From: CF-162 sp040882565
Lineage (GTDB): Bacteria > Chloroflexota > Dehalococcoidia > SM23-28-2 > RBG-16-64-32
DNA: 64,000 nt
Assembly: GCA_040882565.1 (NCBI GenBank)
Contig: JBBEAZ010000031.1
Coordinates: forward strand, 1-64,000
Direction: 5' to 3'
This document shows, one piece after another, positions 43,106 to 51,992 of the stretch (position 1 is its first letter; each line of letters opens with the position of its first letter). The notes beneath the pieces are model-generated. The model was not told the DNA's origin. It saw only the letters and a list, made by a program, of their open reading frames with translations, and searched no databases. The position numbers and the translations under genes are program-made.

Positions 43106-44599
43106 ATGAATACCGCCTCTCTCGACTGGGAACTCCTCGCCCCCGAGTACATCCTCGGCCTCTGGGCCGCAGGCCTCATCCTGCTAGACCTCTTCTGGGG
43201 CGGCCTCGGCAAGGAGCGCCTCGGTTGGCTCGCCGCGGCCGGTGCCGCCGTCGCCGGCGCTGTCTCGCTGATCTGGGTCGACGACACCAAGCAGTTCGGC
43301 ACCCTCGCCGATATCAACGACTACACGACGATCTTCCGCGTCTTCTTCTGCGGCATCGGCGTATTCATCTGCCTCGCCTCCGCCCGCTACGTCCGTGACC
43401 GCCTCCTCCACCCGGGCGAGTACTACGCCCTGATCCTGCTGGCGATCATCGGCGCCAACGGCATGGTCGCGGCCCACGAGCTTCTGACCGCCTATATCTC
43501 GCTCGAATTGCTGAGCTTCAGCCTCTATGTGCTTACGTCGTACGCGAAGTTCGACTTGCGCTCCAACGAAGCCGGGCTCAAGTACATGCTCCTCGGCGCC
43601 TTCTCCTCGGCGATCTTCCTCTACGGCATCAGCCTGATCTACGGCGCGACCGGCACCACCCAGTACGCCGGCATCAGCGAAGTCCTGAGCGGCGACATCA
43701 GCGACATCGAGTGGAGCGTCTACCTCGGCCTTGCCCTGATGATCGGTGGGCTCGGCTTCAAGGTCGCCGCCGTTCCCTTCCACATGTACACGCCTGACGC
43801 CTACGAAGGCGCGCCACTCCCAATCACCGGATACATCTCTGCGCTCTCAAAGGCGGCAGCCACGGCGTTCTTTCTCAAGCTCTTCGCCCAGGCCTTCCTG
43901 CCGTTGATCGACGACTGGCGTTACTTCATCGCCGCTCTATCTGTCGCCACGATGGCGCTCGGCAACCTCGTGGCGATCCAGCAACGCAACATCAAGCGCC
44001 TGCTGGCTTACTCAAGCATCGGCCAGGTCGGTTACCTTCTCGTCGGCATCGCCGCGCTTTCTCCGGACTCGGCGAGCGCGCTGGTGCTGCACATGATCGG
44101 CTACGGGATCACGAACCTGGCGGCGTTCACCTGCATCATCCTCTACTACAACTGGACCGGCAAAGAGGAAATCTACGAATACAAGGGCCTCGCCGAGCGC
44201 GCTCCCTACGTCGCGCTCTGCCTGACGATCGCGCTCTTCTCGCTCTCCGGTATGCCCCTCTTCGCCGGCTTCGCGACCAAGTTCATCCTCTTCCAGGCCG
44301 CCGCCGAGCAAGACCTGCTCTGGCTCGCCGGTGTCGCCTCGTTCTTCAGCTTCGTCTCGCTCTACTACTACCTCGTCATCATCCGCGAGATGTATCTGGG
44401 CGAGCCCGAAGAAAAGACCCGCTTCCCCACGCCCTGGCTCGAATACACCGCCCTCACGGTCCTCACCGCCGGCGTCTTCCTCATGGGCCTCTACCCCAAA
44501 CCCGTCTTCGACATGGTGGAGGACGGCACAGACTCGATCTTCATCGGCGTCACGGTGGATGCCGACGACGAAGCAGTCGCCCAGCGCCAGTCTCCGTAA
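43106..44599 (+). CDS. nuoN: NADH-quinone oxidoreductase subunit N
   Basis: A 497-residue antiporter-like proton pump subunit, last gene of the nuo operon. AYISLELLSFSLYVLTSY contains the membrane Glu, KVAAVPFHMYTPDAYEGAPLPITGYIS the Lys/His elements, and NIKRLLAYSSIGQVGYLLVG follows. About 14 hydrophobic helices are present. nuoE, nuoF and nuoG are absent from the operon and from the window. Confidence 0.95.
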   Translation: MNTASLDWELLAPEYILGLWAAGLILLDLFWGGLGKERLGWLAAAGAAVAGAVSLIWVDDTKQFGTLADINDYTTIFRVFFCGIGVFICLASARYVRDRLLHPGEYYALILLAIIGANGMVAAHELLTAYISLELLSFSLYVLTSYAKFDLRSNEAGLKYMLLGAFSSAIFLYGISLIYGATGTTQYAGISEVLSGDISDIEWSVYLGLALMIGGLGFKVAAVPFHMYTPDAYEGAPLPITGYISALSKAAATAFFLKLFAQAFLPLIDDWRYFIAALSVATMALGNLVAIQQRNIKRLLAYSSIGQVGYLLVGIAALSPDSASALVLHMIGYGITNLAAFTCIILYYNWTGKEEIYEYKGLAERAPYVALCLTIALFSLSGMPLFAGFATKFILFQAAAEQDLLWLAGVASFFSFVSLYYYLVIIREMYLGEPEEKTRFPTPWLEYTALTVLTAGVFLMGLYPKPVFDMVEDGTDSIFIGVTVDADDEAVAQRQSP

Positions 44600-44740
44600 C
44601 ACCCCCGTCTCCACCACCGTCTCCCTCTACGTGACCACCGCCCCATTAATCTTCCTCGTGTATCCTGTTTCGCAACGCCTTTGAACGGGACCCGCACGCA
44701 CCGGCCGCCGCCCCGCGGCCACGGCCCACTCAGAGCGGCC

Positions 44741-45661
44741 ATGGCCGGCGCGTTTCTGACCCTCCTCGCCGCCACCTTCATACTCCTCCAACCATCCGCC
44801 CGTGCCGCCGACCAACCGAACTTCCTCCTCCCCTGGCAACACGGCGTCGCCTGGCTCACCGGCTCAGCCGGCTTCCACAACACCAACGACGCCCTCGACT
44901 TCTTCCCGCCCGACACGCCGCTCGGCGGCAACGTCAAGTGCGAAGGCGACCCCGACTGGGTCTACCAGGAATCAGCCTATTTCGTGCTCGCATCGGCCCC
45001 CGGTACCGTCGTGCAGGCCGGCGCCGCGGCCGTCCTCATCGACCACGGCGGCGGCTGGTACTCCCGCTACTACCACATGACGGGTTTCGTGGTGCAGCCG
45101 GGCGACGTTGTGGCCGCTGGCCAGCGCCTCGCCCGCCCCTCGACTCTCGGAGCCTGCTCCACTGGCCCGCACGTCCATTTCTGGGTCCAGGGCCCCAACG
45201 GTGAGACGACAGCCAACGTCACCCTCTCCAGCATCCCCACCACTCAGATCCAGGCGAACAGCCACTACAGCGACACATTCAACTTCGAGGGCGCAACCCC
45301 AACGCCGGAGCCGACGCCCGAGCCAACTTCGACCCCGGTTCCCACTGACTCCCCCACGCCGGAGCCATCCGGGACGCCGATCCCGCAAGTCCGCGGCGAC
45401 GCCAACTGCGACGGCCTCGTCAACACAAACGACGCCACCACCATCCTCTGGATGCTCAACGGCTACGCCGACGCCAAATGCGGCCTCGCCACCGCCGACA
45501 CAGACTGCGACGGCATCCTCACCGTCGCCGACGCGCTCGGCATCCTCCTCAGCGTCTCCGACCTCACCCCGCTGCCTTCGGAGCCGTGCGTCCCTCCCGA
45601 CGGGACGCCGCCCGTCGAACCGACGCCCGCGCCCACCAGCACCCGTAACCCAGGCTCGTAG
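44741..45661 (+). CDS. M23-family metallopeptidase with C-terminal dockerin
   Basis: A 306-residue secreted protein from ATG 44741; a TTG at 44681 would add 20 basic residues. The signal peptide (MAGAFLTLLAATFILL...ARA) is clear. The LytM/M23 domain has a first metal motif in FHNTNDALDF and a second in STGPHVHFWV, so it may cleave peptidoglycan cross-links. A PT-rich linker leads to a dockerin with two calcium loops: GDANCDGLVNTND and TDCDGILTVAD, each with Cys at loop position 4, ending DLTPLP. A second PT tail follows. The next gene is the cohesin-like protein, 77 bases away. Confidence 0.82.
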   Translation: MAGAFLTLLAATFILLQPSARAADQPNFLLPWQHGVAWLTGSAGFHNTNDALDFFPPDTPLGGNVKCEGDPDWVYQESAYFVLASAPGTVVQAGAAAVLIDHGGGWYSRYYHMTGFVVQPGDVVAAGQRLARPSTLGACSTGPHVHFWVQGPNGETTANVTLSSIPTTQIQANSHYSDTFNFEGATPTPEPTPEPTSTPVPTDSPTPEPSGTPIPQVRGDANCDGLVNTNDATTILWMLNGYADAKCGLATADTDCDGILTVADALGILLSVSDLTPLPSEPCVPPDGTPPVEPTPAPTSTRNPGS

Positions 45662-45668
45662 TGTCCCG

Positions 45669-45697
45669 TTGACAGCCGTCGAAGCGAGAACTAGTAT
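45669..45697 (+). promoter_or_regulatory. Sigma70 promoter of the cohesin-like gene
   Basis: TTGACA at 45669-45674 and TAGTAT at 45692-45697 with a 17-base spacer. This is one of the best promoter matches in the window, 41 bases before the ATG, with GAGGGG at 45726-45731 as ribosome site. Confidence 0.65.
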
Positions 45698-45738
45698 CCC
45701 AGCATCGGCGCGGCATTGGAGCCTCAGAGGGGTGAATC

Positions 45739-46368
45739 ATGATTCGCACGTTCGCGCTCGCCACCGCTGTCCTCCTCGCAGCCGCTCTCTTCGCCCTGCA
45801 ACCGTCTCAAACCTCCGCGAGCCACGGCTCCACGCCCGGCGTTGTTGACCTCGTCGCCATCGACACCGACCCGACGGGCAACTCCGCCAACGGCCCCCTC
45901 GGTCCTCTCGACGCCTGCCGCGAAGTCGCCGTCGGCGAAACTTTCACCATCGACGTCATCGTGGACGAGATCGACCCAGGTGATGGGATTGAGGGATTCG
46001 AATTCATCATTCGCTATAGCGACGAGCTCGAGCTTGTCGGCTACTCGTTCGAAGACACGATTATCGACTCGGGGTTGGGCAGTGACGTGATCGACTTCTC
46101 GGATCTTCAGCCGCTCCCGGACAGGGACGGAACGTTCTACGTCGCCGCTGGGGACCTGGGCGGCCCACTGGAGACGTCCGTCGAGGCAGGTACCGGCGTG
46201 CTCGTTCACCTTCATGTGCGAGCGCCCGCTCCGGGCGGCGTTTACGTGCAACTACTGGAACCCCCTGCTTCTCAACAAATTAAACGAAGAGTTGACGGTG
46301 AACCGACTGGCGGGCTCCTCATTGTTGCCCGAGGGGAACTGCTCCGAGTCTGGGGCCGATCCAGATAA
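45739..46368 (+). CDS. Cohesin-like surface protein, N-terminal part (frameshifted)
   Basis: This frame gives a signal peptide (residues 1-27) and a cohesin-like beta domain (about 33-170): VAVGETFTIDVIVDEIDPGDGIEGFEFIIRYSDELEL, a DGTFYVAAGDLGG strand and GTGVLVHLHVRAPAPGGVYV. Cohesins bind dockerins. The last 35 residues (from PPASQQIK) are out of frame and lose family character. A run of five C at 46261-46265 appears to hold one extra base; removing one C joins this frame to 46214-47236 and gives a 498-residue protein. As it stands the product lacks its wall anchor. The cohesin assignment is by pattern only. Confidence 0.6.
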   Translation: MIRTFALATAVLLAAALFALQPSQTSASHGSTPGVVDLVAIDTDPTGNSANGPLGPLDACREVAVGETFTIDVIVDEIDPGDGIEGFEFIIRYSDELELVGYSFEDTIIDSGLGSDVIDFSDLQPLPDRDGTFYVAAGDLGGPLETSVEAGTGVLVHLHVRAPAPGGVYVQLLEPPASQQIKRRVDGEPTGGLLIVARGELLRVWGRSR

Positions 46369-47236
46369 CGATGGTGTCTGTAGCCCGGTCGAAACCGCCG
46401 CCTACTGCACGGGTATCGACAACTGTCCGGGAGCCCACAACCCTGATCAGTCGAATCGAGATGCAGACATCGACGGTGACGCTTGCGATTTGTGTCCCGA
46501 TGTTCCCGGTGGGTCGTTATTCGATAGGGACGACGACCGCCTAGCGAGCCCCTGCGACAACTGCCATCTTGTATTTAATCCGGATCAATTGGACAGCGAC
46601 GACGACGGATTCGGAGATGTGTGCGACCGCTTTGACATCACGCTGATGGAAGCGTCGTGTCCGGCCGCAGCGTACGTGTCCGCTACGTTCCTCTGTACCA
46701 TGCGAGTGGACGTGTCCAACGACACCAGTAGTCCGATTGACGCCTACACTTTCCGCAGCGTCGAAGTCTTGGGGTCGATCGATTCCTGCGAACCTCTAAG
46801 CTCTGAATTGTCGCCTGACACATTGTCTCTGGGGGTCGGGGAAACGATCACAGTTTCCTTGAGCATGAGCGCATACTGTCCTCGGACGGGCGATGCCGTT
46901 GTACTCTTGAGAATCGGAGTCCAAATTCTTGAACATGACGAGTTCGACGTCCTAATATCTGCCCCGCCCATCACGATCCGAATAGACGACCTACCCGAAC
47001 CGACTCCGGAGCCCGTGTCGCCTACATCCACTCCCGGTGAAGCGGTCTTAGGCGTCCCTTCGCCGTCCTCTACCCTCGTGGGCGTCGGAGGTGCTGGAGT
47101 GCCAGCCGCCCTGCCGCCGACCGGAGGCGATCCCACCCGTCACGGTGACGCCGCGCCAGTGTTCGAAGCTGCTGTGCTCGTTCTGGCTGCCTCAGCAGCG
47201 GGACTCTCCGCGCGGTTCGCCCGCCGCGGTACCTAA
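46214..47236 (+). CDS. Cohesin-like surface protein, C-terminal part (TSP3 repeats, LPPTGG anchor)
   Basis: This is the second half of the frameshifted gene; true sense begins near 46261 (LLLNKLNEELTVNRLAG) rather than at the ATG. It contains thrombospondin type 3-like acidic calcium repeats (DPDNDGVC, DNCPGAHNPDQ, DSDDDGFGDVCD), an Ig-like beta region (about SCPAAAYVSATFLCTMRVDV), and a PT linker. The end is a sortase signal: LPPTGG, a hydrophobic stretch (FEAAVLVLAASAAGLSA) and an Arg-rich tail (RFARRGT). Sortase would attach the protein to the cell wall. The stop overlaps the convergent glutamine synthetase stop by 3 bases. Confidence 0.6.
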   Translation: MCERPLRAAFTCNYWNPLLLNKLNEELTVNRLAGSSLLPEGNCSESGADPDNDGVCSPVETAAYCTGIDNCPGAHNPDQSNRDADIDGDACDLCPDVPGGSLFDRDDDRLASPCDNCHLVFNPDQLDSDDDGFGDVCDRFDITLMEASCPAAAYVSATFLCTMRVDVSNDTSSPIDAYTFRSVEVLGSIDSCEPLSSELSPDTLSLGVGETITVSLSMSAYCPRTGDAVVLLRIGVQILEHDEFDVLISAPPITIRIDDLPEPTPEPVSPTSTPGEAVLGVPSPSSTLVGVGGAGVPAALPPTGGDPTRHGDAAPVFEAAVLVLAASAAGLSARFARRGT

Positions 47237-48567
47237 AGTATCGGCAGGTACCGCTTCAGCTCGTAGTCCGTCACGTGGCGCCGGTAGTTCCCCCACTCGA
47301 TCTTCTTGTTCACCAGCAAACTTTCGAACAGGTGCTCGCCCAGGCACTCGCGCAGCAGCTCGCTGCTCTCCGCAAGGTCGATCGCCTGCAGAAGGCTGCC
47401 GGGGAGTTGCTCGATGCCGCGCTCCTTGCGCTCCGTCTCGCTCATGTCGAAGACATTCTCCTCGAGCGGCGTCGGGCACTCGTACTCGTTTTCGATGCCC
47501 TTGAGGCCGGCCGCTAGCATCGCCGCGAACACGAGATACGGGTTGCAGGCGGGATCCGCCGCGCGATACTCGATCCGCGTTGCGTGTTCCTTGCCCTTCT
47601 TGTACTCCGGCACGCGGATCAGGTCCGAGCGGTTGCGTCGCGCCCACGACAGGTACACCGGCGCCTCGAAGCCCGGGACCAGGCGCTTGTACGAGTTCAC
47701 CCACTGGTTCGTCACCAGCGTCATCTCCTTGGCGTGCCGCAACAGCCCCGCGATGAATCCGCGCGCAATCGCCGAGAGGTGATACGAGTCGCCCTCGTCG
47801 AAGAAGGCGTTGCGCTCGCCCTCGAACAGCGACTGATGCACGTGCATCCCCGAGCCGTTCTCGTCGCCGATCGGCTTCGGCATGAACGTCGCGTAGACGC
47901 CACTCTTCAGCGCCACCTCCTTCACCGCGAGGCGGTACGTCATCGTGTTATCAGCCATCGTCAGCGCGTCCGTATAGCGCAGGCTGATCTCGTGCTGCGA
48001 CGGCGCGGCCTCATGGTGCGACGTTTCGACGGGGATCCCCAACGCTTCCAGTGTGAAGACTGTCTCCCGGCGCAGGTCCGTCCCCGCATCGAGCGGTGTC
48101 AGGTCGAAGTAGCCCCCGACGTCCAACGGCGTCGGCGCATCCGAGTTGGCGAAGTAGAAGTACTCCAGCTCAGGCCCAACATAGAACGTGTAGCCAAGGT
48201 CAGCAGCACGCTTGAGGTTGCGACGCAACACGAAACGCGGGTCACCCTCGAAGGGCTGACCGTCCGTCGTCTGGATGTCGCAAAACATGCGCGCGACACG
48301 CCGCTCGTCCGGCCGCCACGGCAGCACCGCGAACGTCGACGGGTCCGGCATCGCGATCATGTCCGACTCGTCGATGCGCGCAAACCCTTCGATCGACGAT
48401 CCGTCGAATCCGACGCCCTCCTCGAGCGCCTCCGGCAGCCCCTCGACCGTAATCGCCACGCTTTTGAGCTGGCCAAGGATGTCCGTAAACCAGAGGCGAA
48501 TGAACTTGACGTCGTGCTCACGCGCCGTCTGCAGCACGTATTCGACAGATTCCTGGCGGTCGTTCAA
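47233..48567 (-). CDS. glnA: Glutamine synthetase type I (short form)
   Basis: A 444-residue GSI that makes glutamine from glutamate, ammonia and ATP. VGFDGSSIEGFARI, the ATP/metal motif GPELEYFYF, ENGSGMHVHQSLF and NPYLVFAAMLAAG are conserved. The length and the lack of a clear NLYDL-type adenylylation loop match the GSI-alpha class, normally controlled by feedback and GlnR rather than by adenylylation. It follows the longer glutamine synthetase by 27 bases in the minus-strand nitrogen cluster. Confidence 0.88.
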   Translation of the reverse strand: MNDRQESVEYVLQTAREHDVKFIRLWFTDILGQLKSVAITVEGLPEALEEGVGFDGSSIEGFARIDESDMIAMPDPSTFAVLPWRPDERRVARMFCDIQTTDGQPFEGDPRFVLRRNLKRAADLGYTFYVGPELEYFYFANSDAPTPLDVGGYFDLTPLDAGTDLRRETVFTLEALGIPVETSHHEAAPSQHEISLRYTDALTMADNTMTYRLAVKEVALKSGVYATFMPKPIGDENGSGMHVHQSLFEGERNAFFDEGDSYHLSAIARGFIAGLLRHAKEMTLVTNQWVNSYKRLVPGFEAPVYLSWARRNRSDLIRVPEYKKGKEHATRIEYRAADPACNPYLVFAAMLAAGLKGIENEYECPTPLEENVFDMSETERKERGIEQLPGSLLQAIDLAESSELLRECLGEHLFESLLVNKKIEWGNYRRHVTDYELKRYLPIL

Positions 48568-48594
48568 CTTAACTCAGTTCTGTGCCTCAGGGCT

Positions 48595-50037
48595 TTATGC
48601 GTCGAAGTAGAGATAAAACTCCCACGGATGCGGTCGCAGCCGAACCGGGTCGATCTCAGCCTCGCGCTTGTACTCGAACCACTTGTCCAGCAGGTCCTGC
48701 GTGAACACGCCGCCCTTCAGCAGGAAGTCGTGGTCCTCTTCCAGCGCCGCCAGCGCCTCTTCGAGAGAGCCCGGCACCGTCGTCATGTTGGCCGACTCTT
48801 CTGGCGACAGGTCGTAGGTGTTCTTCTCCAGCGGCTTACCCGGGTCCATCTGCTTATCGATGCCGTCGAGCCCGGCCATCATCATCGCCGAGAAGGCGAG
48901 GTAGGGGTTGCAGGTCGGATCCGGCGGACGGAACTCGATGCGCTTTGCCTTCGGGTTCTCGTTAAACACCGGGATGCGCGCCGCAGCCGAACGGTTTCGC
49001 GCGGAGTAAACAAGGTTCACCGGCGCCTCGTAACCGGGGACCAGGCGCTTGTACGAGTTCGTCGTCGGCGCGCAGAGGCCCATCAGCGCGCGCCCGTGCT
49101 TGAGCAGCCCGCCGATGTACCAGCGGCACATTTCGCTCGTCTTGGCATAGCCAGCGTCGTCGAAGAATAACGGCTTGCCGTCCTTCCAGAGCGACTGGTG
49201 CGTGTGCATCCCGGAGCCGTTATCCGCGAACAGGGGCTTCGGCATGAACGTCGCGACCTTGCCGTGTCGCTTGGCCACGTTCTTGACGATGTACTTGTAC
49301 CAGAGCATGTCGTCGGCCTTCTTCAACAGCGTGTCGAACCGCATGTCGATCTCGCACTGGCCGGCGGTCGCTACCTCGTGGTGATGCACCTCGACTTTGA
49401 TGCCCACCGCTTCCATCGTCAGGATCATCTCGCTGCGGATGTCCTGCAGCGTGTCGTGCGGCGACACCGGAAAGTAGCCTTCCTTGTACTTCGGCTTGTA
49501 GCCGAGGTTCGGGCCCTCGTCCTTGCCGCTATTCCAGGCGCCTTCCACGCTGTCAATGTAGTAGTACCCGCTGTTTGTGTTCTGGTCGAAACGCACATCG
49601 TCGAAGATGAAGAACTCCGGCTCCGGGCCCACGAAGCATGTGTCCGCGATCCCGGTGGACTTCAGGTATTCTTCCGCCTTCCGCGCGATGTAGCGCGGGT
49701 CGCGTGAGTACGGCTGCTGAGTGATCGGGTCTTTGATGTCGCAGATCAGCGACAGCGTCGGCACCTCGCAGAACGGGTCCACCTGCGCCGTGGAGGCATC
49801 TGGGATCAGGATCATGTCCGACTCCTGGATCTCCTGGAACCCACGGATGCTGGACCCATCGAACCCGATCCCTTGGCCCCAGATGGACTGCTGGAAGTTG
49901 TCTGCTTCCACCATCTCGCGCGGCGTGATCGAGAAATGCTGCCAGAGACCCGGCATGTCTGTGAACTTGAGGTCGATGATCTGGATACCCTTGTCCTTGA
50001 TCATCTGGCTCACTTTTTGGGCGGCTTGTTCCGTCAA
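48595..50037 (-). CDS. glnA: Glutamine synthetase type I (long form)
   Basis: A 480-residue GSI. IGFDGSSIRGFQEI, VGPEPEFFIFDDVRF, NGSGMHTHQSLWKDG and NPYLAFSAMMMAGLDG mark the catalytic beta barrel. KNTYDLSPEE near residue 415 matches the tyrosine adenylylation loop (NLYDLP-like), so GSI-beta type control by adenylylation is possible. AAGGAGGG lies upstream of the ATG. Two hairpins and a TGTTACGC element are in its leader. It is downstream of glnK. Confidence 0.92.
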   Translation of the reverse strand: MTEQAAQKVSQMIKDKGIQIIDLKFTDMPGLWQHFSITPREMVEADNFQQSIWGQGIGFDGSSIRGFQEIQESDMILIPDASTAQVDPFCEVPTLSLICDIKDPITQQPYSRDPRYIARKAEEYLKSTGIADTCFVGPEPEFFIFDDVRFDQNTNSGYYYIDSVEGAWNSGKDEGPNLGYKPKYKEGYFPVSPHDTLQDIRSEMILTMEAVGIKVEVHHHEVATAGQCEIDMRFDTLLKKADDMLWYKYIVKNVAKRHGKVATFMPKPLFADNGSGMHTHQSLWKDGKPLFFDDAGYAKTSEMCRWYIGGLLKHGRALMGLCAPTTNSYKRLVPGYEAPVNLVYSARNRSAAARIPVFNENPKAKRIEFRPPDPTCNPYLAFSAMMMAGLDGIDKQMDPGKPLEKNTYDLSPEESANMTTVPGSLEEALAALEEDHDFLLKGGVFTQDLLDKWFEYKREAEIDPVRLRPHPWEFYLYFDA

Positions 50038-50069
50038 CTTTCCCTCCTTGGAGATTGGGCTGTCCCCGA

Positions 50070-50075
50070 ATTATA
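50070..50075 (-). promoter_or_regulatory. Candidate -10 box for glnA
   Basis: TATAAT on the minus strand, 33 bases before the glnA start. No good -35 is seen at the usual distance, which would fit a promoter that needs an activator such as a GlnR-like protein. Confidence 0.4.
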
Positions 50076-50107
50076 GATTTGCGCCCCTTGCCGTTGCGGG
50101 GAGAAAG

Positions 50108-50169
50108 GTTAAGCCTGTGTTACGCGTCACGCACAGGCTTGCGGGCCGGAGGACACGCCTCCGGCCCGC
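50108..50169 (-). promoter_or_regulatory. glnA leader: two hairpins and TGTTACGC element
   Basis: Between glnK and glnA lie two perfect inverted repeats. One has 12-bp arms (GCGGGCCGGAGG, 50141-50152, and its complement 50158-50169); the other has 9-bp arms (AAGCCTGTG, 50111-50119, and 50132-50140). The first is probably the glnK terminator, though the T-run lies on the other strand. The loop of the second holds TGTTACGC (50118-50125), the same octamer as twice upstream of amtB. GTTAA at 50108 and GTTAC at 50119 are 11 bases apart, as in GlnR boxes. Confidence 0.45.
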
Positions 50170-50182
50170 GTTTTGGGGGTGC

Positions 50183-50524
50183 TTATACCGCCGCGTCGCC
50201 CCGCTCACCGGTGCGCACGCGGATCGAGTCGGTGACCGGGATCAAGAAGATCTTGCCGTCACCGATGTTCCCTGTGCGGGCGGCGTCGCAGATGATCTTC
50301 ACCACCTTCTCGGAGTCAGCATCCGAGACCACCACCTCCACCTTGACCTTGGGCAGCATATCGACCGTGTAGGTCTCACCGCCGCGGCCCTGGTGAACGA
50401 TGCCCCGCTGCACTCCGCGGCCCGTCACATGGACGATGTTCATGCCGTTGTGGCCGGCCGCGGTCAGCGCGGCCTTGACGTCGTCCAGCTTCTCCGGACG
50501 GATTATCGCTTCGAGCTTGTACAT
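50183..50524 (-). CDS. glnK: Nitrogen regulatory protein P-II
   Basis: A 113-residue P-II signalling protein. MYKLEAIIRPEKLDDVKAAL is the family start, the T-loop runs to YTVDMLPKVKVEVVV, and the C-terminal GDGKIFLIPV is the ATP/2-oxoglutarate site. Tyr at the usual modification position (Tyr51-equivalent) is kept, but the preceding Glu is Thr. Next to amtB it probably plugs the transporter when nitrogen is plentiful; it starts 33 bases after amtB. Confidence 0.93.
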   Translation of the reverse strand: MYKLEAIIRPEKLDDVKAALTAAGHNGMNIVHVTGRGVQRGIVHQGRGGETYTVDMLPKVKVEVVVSDADSEKVVKIICDAARTGNIGDGKIFLIPVTDSIRVRTGERGDAAV

Positions 50525-50557
50525 CTCACTCCTTACCTTGTTCCTCGATCGTTGCCT

Positions 50558-51916
50558 CTAGGAGGCTCCGCCGGCTGGCTCGGTCCGCGGCATTGGCGCC
50601 GGTGCCGATGGGGCCGTGTAGATCGGCACGCCCACCGGCTCGTCGAACACGTAGCCGCGCTCGCCGTGTTGCGTAACGTCCATTCCGAGCTCTTCATCCT
50701 CGTCAGTCAGCCGGATGCCGATCGTCAGGTCAAGGACCTTCAGGATCACGCCGGTTACCACGAACGAGTAGAGAGCCACGACGCCGATTGCAACGAGCTG
50801 GTCGACCATCTGACCAGGCTCGCCTTCAACCACTCCGTCGATGCCGCCGATCGCAGCAGTCGCAAAGAGGCCAGTTGCGATACCGCCCCACAGGCCGCCA
50901 ACGCCGTGGACGCCTACGACGTCCAGCGAGTCATCGAGGCCGATCTTTGCGCGCAGCCGCACCGCCAGGTAGCACAGCGTGCCGGCGACACCGCCGATGG
51001 CGATCGCCTCCATCGGCTGCACAAAGCCCGATGCCGGCGTGATGGCGACAAGCCCGGCGACCGCTCCCGCCGCCGCGCCGATGACACTGCCTTTGCCGGT
51101 TAGAGCCCAGCTCGCAAACATCCAACTTAATGCCGCGGCGGCTGCCGCAGTGTTGGTGACTACAAAGGCGTTGGCAGCCACACCGTTGGCGGCACCGGCG
51201 CTTCCGGCGTTGAAGCCGAACCAGCCGAACCAGAGGATGCCGGCGCCCAGCACGATGAAGGGCACGTTGTGCGGCTCCATCGGCTCCGTGCCATAGCCCT
51301 TGCGCTTGCCGTAAAAGATCGCGGCTGCGAGGGCCGCGGCCCCTGCGTTCACGTGGATCGCGGTACCTCCCGCGAAGTCCAGCGCGTTGATGCCAGAGCC
51401 GGATGCGGCCTTACCCGCCTCGGCCGGAAACGCGTCAAAGGCCGAGAGCCAGCCTTCTGCCGAGAAGACCCAGTGGGCGACCGGCGCGTACACGAGGAGC
51501 GACCACGCTGCCATGAAGATGAGGAACGTGCTGAATTTGGCACGCTCCGCAAACGCGCCTGTAATCAGCGCCGGCGTGATGATTGCGAACATGCACTGGA
51601 AGATCATGAACGCTTCGTGAGGAATCGTCACCGCATACACGGTGGACGGTTCCGGCCCCACGTCCTTCAGCCCGAACCACGAGAGGTCTCCAATGAGGCC
51701 ACCCTGGTCGGGCCCAAAGGCAAGGCTGTATCCCACGACAACCCAGAGCACACCCACAAGCCCCATCACGATGAAGGACTGCATGACCGTGCCCAGGACG
51801 TTCTTGCTGCGGACGAATCCAGCGTAGAAGAAGGCCAGCCCCGGCGTCATAAAGAGCACCAACGCAGAAGCTGCCAGGACCCACGCGGTATCGCCTGAAT
51901 TAATCTCGGGTGGCAT
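50558..51916 (-). CDS. amtB: Ammonium transporter
   Basis: A 452-residue Amt/MEP channel. WVLAASALVLFMTPGLAFFYAGFVR is the conserved first helix. The pore His pair is represented in VHVNAG and in VHGVGGLWGGIATGLF. Eleven hydrophobic helices are evident. It heads the minus-strand cluster amtB-glnK-glnA-glnA. Candidate GlnR boxes lie 77-105 bases upstream. GGGGGA precedes the ATG. Confidence 0.94.
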   Translation of the reverse strand: MPPEINSGDTAWVLAASALVLFMTPGLAFFYAGFVRSKNVLGTVMQSFIVMGLVGVLWVVVGYSLAFGPDQGGLIGDLSWFGLKDVGPEPSTVYAVTIPHEAFMIFQCMFAIITPALITGAFAERAKFSTFLIFMAAWSLLVYAPVAHWVFSAEGWLSAFDAFPAEAGKAASGSGINALDFAGGTAIHVNAGAAALAAAIFYGKRKGYGTEPMEPHNVPFIVLGAGILWFGWFGFNAGSAGAANGVAANAFVVTNTAAAAAALSWMFASWALTGKGSVIGAAAGAVAGLVAITPASGFVQPMEAIAIGGVAGTLCYLAVRLRAKIGLDDSLDVVGVHGVGGLWGGIATGLFATAAIGGIDGVVEGEPGQMVDQLVAIGVVALYSFVVTGVILKVLDLTIGIRLTDEDEELGMDVTQHGERGYVFDEPVGVPIYTAPSAPAPMPRTEPAGGAS

Positions 51917-51992
51917 AACTTATAATCTCCCCCAATCAGAATTGGATTTGCGGCAAAACTATCATGGGCGCCATCCACCGATATTACGGATG

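Noticed and set aside
46214..46368. Programmed frameshift in the cohesin-like gene
   Set aside because: No recognised slippery site with a downstream structure was seen; a homopolymer C indel explains the break more simply, though it is not excluded.
47584..49170. A 528-codon open frame antisense to both glutamine synthetases
   Set aside because: It spans two well-conserved genes on the other strand and has an Arg/Val-rich product typical of shadow frames.
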